A stretch of DNA of 64,000 nucleotides from Halovenus rubra (GTDB lineage: Archaea > Halobacteriota > Halobacteria > Halobacteriales > Haloarculaceae): NCBI RefSeq assembly GCF_026586665.1, contig NZ_JAODIY010000018.1, forward strand, positions 60,970-124,969. The letters run 5' to 3'. The notes beneath the pieces were generated by a model. It did not search any database, was not told the origin of the DNA, and saw only the letters and a list, made by a program, of their open reading frames with translations. The position numbers were made by a program, and so were the translations under genes. Within the stretch, counting starts at the first letter, position 1, and each line of letters starts with the position of its first letter. Shown piece by piece: positions 60,056-64,000 of this stretch.

Positions 60056-61381
60056 ATGACTGCACCTACAGATCTGTTCGAATCATTCTTGGAGAGTGAT
60101 CGAGCGCAATCGCGTTACCGTGAGCGGAACGAGAAGCGCGACCAGGTGCGGGACGAACGTCTCCTTCCATTGTTGAATCAGTTTCTCGATGGAGAGATCA
60201 CGCTTGAGGAGTTCAAGCCGCGCAACGACGGCCTCAACAAGCAACACCCGTACTGGGGGTTTGATGGGTTCAACGGGCAGATGCATTTCAACCAGATGTG
60301 GAACGCAACTCCCGATCAGGAGGAACTCGCTGCCCACTTGCGTGAGATTCTCCCCAATCCCGAATCAAGGGACGAAGCTGCGGAGCGAATCAATGCGCAT
60401 GCCGATTTGGCGCAAACCTACCGCGACAATAGCATCGACGCAGAGCCTCGTTACAAGCCCGCGATGTTCTTTCTCAGTTACTTCTGGCATCTTCAAGCGC
60501 CGACCGAGTATCCCGTCTTCTACGTCACGAGCGAACACTACTTAGAGGATCACGACCGGTTCGTACAGGATGGAGAATACGGTGAGGACTACGTCGAATT
60601 CATCGAAGCACTTGACACGTTAATCGACCTTGCCACAGAAACGACCGACACCGACTGGGAATACCGAGATATCTCGAATGCGATCTACTGGGATCAAGAA
60701 CTCCGCCCAGAGTGGGAAGCCGATGAGGAGGAGGACGTAGATCCGACGGGAAGTTCTCAGCAAGAAGATGTTCTCGCTAGCTTCCTCCCAACTATCGTCT
60801 CCGATCTGGGTGCTGTCGCAGAACGGGATGGTGCGGTTGAAGCAGAATATGAAGAGCAAGACAGAGATTTAGCCGTCGTCTTTGAGGAGAAGCTCCACCA
60901 CTCGTTCCGAATCCTCGGCTTCGACGTCGAAGAACTTGGGCAGGGCTCCGGTCGCCAGCCTGACGGTATCGCTACTGCCGTTCGAAACGACTACGCCATC
61001 ATCTACGACGCGAAAGTCCGCAGTGACGGCTATTCCATCGCCACGGACGACCGAGCAATTCGGGAGTACATCGAGACGCACGCCCGGCAGTTACGCGATC
61101 AAGGCGTTCGCCGCATCTATTTCGCTATCGTGTCCTCAACGTTCACCAATCCAGACCACAGTACACTGCGTGAACTTCGGGAGACAACCGCCGTAGAGAG
61201 TATCGTATTCCTCAGCGCCGATTTACTAAAAGATCTCATGGTACTCCGCCTCCGGGAACCGTACTTGAATCTGGATGATATTCGGGCGGTATTCGGAACG
61301 AGAGACGGAATCTTCCGCCGAGAGGAATTGAATAACGTCCTCCCTGACTGGAGAGACGTCACGGTTGATGAGTTCCTGTAG
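60056..61381 (+). CDS. FokI-like restriction endonuclease-type protein
   Basis: A 441-residue protein. Residues 1-230 are helical and acidic, with no recognised domain. The C-terminal 170 residues resemble the FokI cleavage domain: HHSFRILGFDVEELGQ, then the PD signature in RQPDGIATAV, DYAIIYDAKVRSDGYSI (with the D-x-K pair), REYIETHARQLRDQGVRRIY and AIVSSTF. The three catalytic positions Asp303, Asp318 and Lys320 (numbering from the ATG at 60056) are present. Such a module cuts DNA at a distance from a recognised site, but the recognition part is not identified. It faces the ATPase gene at 61399-62781 tail to tail (17 bp apart), so a direct partnership is not proven. Confidence 0.72.
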   Translation: MTAPTDLFESFLESDRAQSRYRERNEKRDQVRDERLLPLLNQFLDGEITLEEFKPRNDGLNKQHPYWGFDGFNGQMHFNQMWNATPDQEELAAHLREILPNPESRDEAAERINAHADLAQTYRDNSIDAEPRYKPAMFFLSYFWHLQAPTEYPVFYVTSEHYLEDHDRFVQDGEYGEDYVEFIEALDTLIDLATETTDTDWEYRDISNAIYWDQELRPEWEADEEEDVDPTGSSQQEDVLASFLPTIVSDLGAVAERDGAVEAEYEEQDRDLAVVFEEKLHHSFRILGFDVEELGQGSGRQPDGIATAVRNDYAIIYDAKVRSDGYSIATDDRAIREYIETHARQLRDQGVRRIYFAIVSSTFTNPDHSTLRELRETTAVESIVFLSADLLKDLMVLRLREPYLNLDDIRAVFGTRDGIFRREELNNVLPDWRDVTVDEFL

Positions 61382-61398
61382 GCGACCGGCACTCCCTT

Positions 61399-62781
61399 CT
61401 ACGCGTTCGTATCAGTAGTGACCAGATCGGACAGTTCGAAGAGGAGCACGTCATCACGCGTGTCGGCGACGCGTTCGAGATCGTCGGTGTAACCGGAGCG
61501 GCTGAACAAGACGTACAGCGTCTCTCCATCTGCGGGCTCTTCTGACCACCGTACTTCAGCCGTTGTTCGTTCGAGGTCGGCGAGAACACCTTCACTCACG
61601 GGTTGTGACGTGAACTTACACTCGCCGGTGACGAGTCCCTCGTTTGTGAGACCGATGGCATCCAATTCGTGTTCTTTGAACCACCACTGCCCGACATCGC
61701 GGAACTGTCGGTCAATGAGCTTCGGGAGCGCTTGCTGGCAGAGGCGTTCGAACAAAGGACTCACGTAATCTGCCAGGTCGGGTGCAACGAGTTCGGCGTA
61801 CGCGTCGTCGCCGAGCATGTGAAGCTGATCCTGATTGCCGTATACGAATCGGAACCAGAACCGGAACAGCGGCGCGGCGATGCGATACCGACCGCGTTTC
61901 GAGGCTGTCGGCGATTCAGTCACGGGGATGTGGCGCTCGACGAGGCGGAGCCGACGGAGTTTTTGGAGGTACGTGCTGAGCGATCCCGAATCTACGCCGG
62001 CCATACCTGCGATCTCGTTTGGAGTACGACGCCCGTGAGCGAGCGCGCGGAGGATGCTGAAGTACGTGTTCGGCTGTCGGAGTTCGGTGCGGAGTAGGAA
62101 CTCGGGTTCGGAGTACAGGAGCCCGCGCTCTGAGAGGATTGTCCGCTGGACGTTCGTTCCGAGCGACTGGTCTGGATCGATCGTCTGGAGGTAGTAGGGA
62201 GTGCCACCGTAGATCGACCACGTCGTGATTGCTGTCTCCGGACCGTACTCTGAGAAGAACTGGCGTGCGTCGGGTACATCGAGAGGCTGGAGATCGATTG
62301 TTGCCGTCCGCCGACCGTACAGCGGTGCGCTTCCGGAGAGCACCTTGTTCTCCATGACACTAATCGAAGAGCCGACGAGGATGAGTGTCATCCCTGTCTC
62401 CTGCAGTTCCATGTCCCAGACGCGTTGGAGCCGTGAAGGGAGGGATTCGTCCTCTTCGATGAGGAATGGGAATTCGTCGATGACGACGATAGCGTCTTGA
62501 TTGCCGAGCGCTTCAAGGAGTACCTCCCAGTCACGGCGGACGTTCCGCAACATGGGGAACTCTGCGGTGGCTGTGTCGGTGAACTGTTCGAGCTGGTTCT
62601 GTGCAGTCGATTCAACCGCTTGGTAGTAGACGGCGTCATCCCGATCCGCGATGGACTGGCGGACGAGCTCGCTCTTCCCGAGACGACGGCGACCGTAGAT
62701 CACAACGAAGTCTGCCGTCCCGGACTCATAGCAGTCTGTGAGTTGATCGAGCTCGGTATCCCGATCAACGAATTGCTCCAT
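61399..62781 (-). CDS. AAA-type ATPase with DUF234-like C-terminus
   Basis: A 460-residue archaeal ATPase. Walker A is IYGRRRLGKSELVRQ, Walker B is AIVVIDEFPFLIEEDES, and sensor 1 is LILVGSSISVME. A winged-helix region follows (PNEIAGMAGVDSGSLSTYLQ), and the C-terminal 150 residues match the DUF234 nuclease-like fold found in this family (FEHELD-type region at WWFKEHELDAIGL, GECKFTSQPVSEG). Such proteins are widespread in archaea; their role is unknown but a defence or toxin function has been proposed for the class. The chosen ATG at 62781 (MEQFVDRDTELD) replaces an upstream TTG. A pair of palindromes at 62817-62852 lies in the promoter. Confidence 0.78.
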   Translation of the reverse strand: MEQFVDRDTELDQLTDCYESGTADFVVIYGRRRLGKSELVRQSIADRDDAVYYQAVESTAQNQLEQFTDTATAEFPMLRNVRRDWEVLLEALGNQDAIVVIDEFPFLIEEDESLPSRLQRVWDMELQETGMTLILVGSSISVMENKVLSGSAPLYGRRTATIDLQPLDVPDARQFFSEYGPETAITTWSIYGGTPYYLQTIDPDQSLGTNVQRTILSERGLLYSEPEFLLRTELRQPNTYFSILRALAHGRRTPNEIAGMAGVDSGSLSTYLQKLRRLRLVERHIPVTESPTASKRGRYRIAAPLFRFWFRFVYGNQDQLHMLGDDAYAELVAPDLADYVSPLFERLCQQALPKLIDRQFRDVGQWWFKEHELDAIGLTNEGLVTGECKFTSQPVSEGVLADLERTTAEVRWSEEPADGETLYVLFSRSGYTDDLERVADTRDDVLLFELSDLVTTDTNA

Positions 62782-62816
62782 ACTCCCAGTAGCTTCCCCG
62801 CGCAAATAGAACTCCC

Positions 62817-62852
62817 GATTTCGGAAACTACAGTTTCGGAAATCTAGATTTC
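62817..62852. promoter_or_regulatory. Twin palindromes upstream of the ATPase gene
   Basis: GATTTCGGAAACT and AGTTTCGGAAATC (62817-62844) pair in 12 of 13 positions. They overlap GAAATCTAGATTTC (62839-62852), a perfect 14-bp palindrome. A TATA-like AAGTATAAG lies just upstream for leftward transcription, so this is a likely operator. Confidence 0.6.
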
Positions 62853-63190
62853 TTATACTTGCACAAATCAGTACTTAAGGGGAAATCAGACAGAAAAGCG
62901 AAAGCCAAGAATATGAGATTTAGAGGCTTTAGAGGTAAGAAATAAGCTTTTAAAATTTATTCCATATCTTACATATGAGAGCACCAAATCTGTTCTACGG
63001 GCGACACTCCAGACATCAAATGTCTACATTTTGAGTGAAAACAATGGAATGTCCAAAATGCCGCGACTGCGCCCAGTCGAATTTATCAATCCCATCTATT
63101 TTAGCATAATTCACTACGACTCTTTCGTAGTAATGGGTATAAAACCATATTTACAAAGATTATTTATATACCCAGATTATATTCTTGAGT
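62853..63190. other. AT-rich intergenic stretch
   Basis: Noticeably AT-rich for this genome (for example TTAAAATTTATTCC near 62950 and ATTATTTATATACCC near 63160). No gene is seen. TTTATATACC lies 25-30 bp before the ATG at 63191 and is the likely TATA box of the downstream operon. Confidence 0.5.
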
Positions 63191-63451
63191 ATGGATGGAG
63201 CAACAGAGGACGATAATAGTCAGCATCCACAACCAACACGGCACATCGATGCAATCGTTCCGAAAAACACCCACTCAGTGGACGAGGTAGTACGCAAAGC
63301 TGAAATAAACCGGACAGAGGAGTGGGGGACGATAGGGCTCCCAATCTTTCTGACACCCGAAGAACTGGAGAAGCAAGGGATAGATCCTGAGACAACTGAC
63401 CAAGCAACTGTCCGAGTCCAAGATGGCTTCCTCCTCATCGATTCGGAATAG
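63191..63451 (+). CDS. Small protein ahead of the third recombinase cassette
   Basis: An 86-residue acidic protein with EEWGTIGLPIFLTPEELEKQ followed by TVRVQDGFLLIDSE, suggesting a small beta-rich fold. Not recognised. It leads a rightward set (63191, 63485, 63953) ending in a tyrosine recombinase; this three-gene order is common in haloarchaeal integrative elements. ATG at 63191 directly follows a TATA-like element. Confidence 0.6.
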   Translation: MDGATEDDNSQHPQPTRHIDAIVPKNTHSVDEVVRKAEINRTEEWGTIGLPIFLTPEELEKQGIDPETTDQATVRVQDGFLLIDSE

Positions 63452-63484
63452 CTTCTCACAACGAATCAAACCCTCCAAGGAATT

Positions 63485-63898
63485 ATGGCTGAGAGCAAAC
63501 ACGCTGCAACATATCCGACACATCAGCAGTACGATCGGTGGTCAGCCAAAGCTAACGAGTTCGGGATGTCTACATCAGAATTTATCGAGGCGATGGTTGA
63601 AGCAGGCTTGAAGAAGTTTGACGCCTCAACCAATCCGGATGAAACGAACCGTGAGCTTCGACAGCAACGAGACGAACTGAAACAAGAGCTCGATCGTTCC
63701 CGAGAGCGCATCCAGGATCTAGAAGATGCCGTCTATAATGGGGAAAGACAGACCATTAAGGAATTTGTTAAGGCAAATCCTGGTGCTCCGTATGATGAGA
63801 TAATCAGACATGTAATGCGGACTGTTCCTGAGCGAGTAACCACTCATCTGGACGATCTAGAAGGCGACGAACTTCTCTTCGACGATAACCGGTACTAG
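63485..63898 (+). CDS. Coiled-coil protein of the recombinase cassette
   Basis: A 137-residue protein starting with an RHH-like stretch (YDRWSAKANEFGMSTSEFIE), followed by a predicted coiled coil (RELRQQRDELKQELDRSRER) and a C-terminal winged-helix-like end (VMRTVPERVTTHLDDLEGDE). It is a frequent companion of haloarchaeal recombinases and probably binds DNA near the attachment site. It ends 54 bp before the recombinase start. Confidence 0.68.
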   Translation: MAESKHAATYPTHQQYDRWSAKANEFGMSTSEFIEAMVEAGLKKFDASTNPDETNRELRQQRDELKQELDRSRERIQDLEDAVYNGERQTIKEFVKANPGAPYDEIIRHVMRTVPERVTTHLDDLEGDELLFDDNRY

Positions 63899-63952
63899 AG
63901 GGTGTCATAGAACAGTTCTCATACCAGAGAGCAGGGTGAACGCTGAGGTGGT

Positions 63953-64000
63953 ATGAGCCCAGCGACCCTGCAAGATAATCCTACGGTAGAGACGTTCTTC
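63953..64000 (+). CDS. Start of a third tyrosine recombinase (cut by window edge)
   Basis: From the ATG at 63953 the frame reads MSPATLQDNPTVETFF up to the edge, like the start of the SAM-like core-binding domain of haloarchaeal integrases. Only 16 codons are visible, so the call rests on this start and its two companion genes. Confidence 0.55.
   Translation, partial: MSPATLQDNPTVETFF

Overview
The window reads as haloarchaeal DNA (class Halobacteria). Almost every protein is strongly acidic, the base composition is GC-rich with AT-rich islands only in control regions, and the replication and partition genes (Orc1/Cdc6, ParA with a small partner) are of haloarchaeal plasmid type. Three tyrosine recombinases, truncated gene copies and very many nuclease or toxin-like genes point to a megaplasmid, or an integrated plasmid, carrying a dense defence and mobile-gene region. 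No rRNA, tRNA, cas1/cas2 or CRISPR array was seen.

Layout. 1-2.5 kb: a leftward CBASS-like operon (PD-(D/E)XK protein, CD-NTase, start of a third gene). 2.7-4.8 kb: an unfamiliar two-gene unit, a possible TIM-barrel protein and an acidic protein with a DsbA/SpxH-like domain whose two active-site cysteines are serines. 4.9-9.3 kb: HNH, EVE-nuclease and two further PD-(D/E)XK proteins. 9.6-20.1 kb: a tyrosine recombinase, a silent methyltransferase 3' cassette, an active Eco57I-type adenine methyltransferase and a PLD-SNF2 helicase. The silent and active methyltransferase copies face each other and share an exact 80-bp inverted repeat, so flipping the segment between them would exchange the C-terminal two thirds of the enzyme. 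20.5-26.5 kb: a GC-rich RAMP (Cas7-like and Cas5/Cas6-like) operon with a DnaQ-type exonuclease, followed by a nuclease-like gene. 26.8-27.6 kb: an RHH/PIN toxin-antitoxin pair. 28-36 kb: three unfamiliar defence candidates, including a cold-shock/macrodomain fusion and a PLD protein with a large partner. 36-40.8 kb: RHH-like protein, HNH endonuclease, HEPN-MNT pair, GIDE-like membrane protein. 41-49 kb: two ABC-2 exporters, a lipoprotein hydrolase, small membrane proteins and an XRE/DUF2178-like pair, tied together by a shared operator found three times. 49.3-51.6 kb: a regulator followed by a conserved-looking frame with no start codon, and a papain-like protein. 51.5-57.6 kb: plasmid core with Orc1/Cdc6, origin repeats, ParA and an iteron-like array. 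57.7-64 kb: a HEPN-like protein, a second recombinase, a FokI-like nuclease, a DUF234-type ATPase, and a cassette leading into a third recombinase cut by the window edge.

The strongest candidate for an undescribed system is the invertible methyltransferase-helicase locus. The RAMP operon with no adaptation genes, the Cys-less DsbA-like pair, the cold-shock/macro fusion and the start-less frame at 49.4-49.8 kb come next. Family assignments come from motif recognition only; no database search was run.
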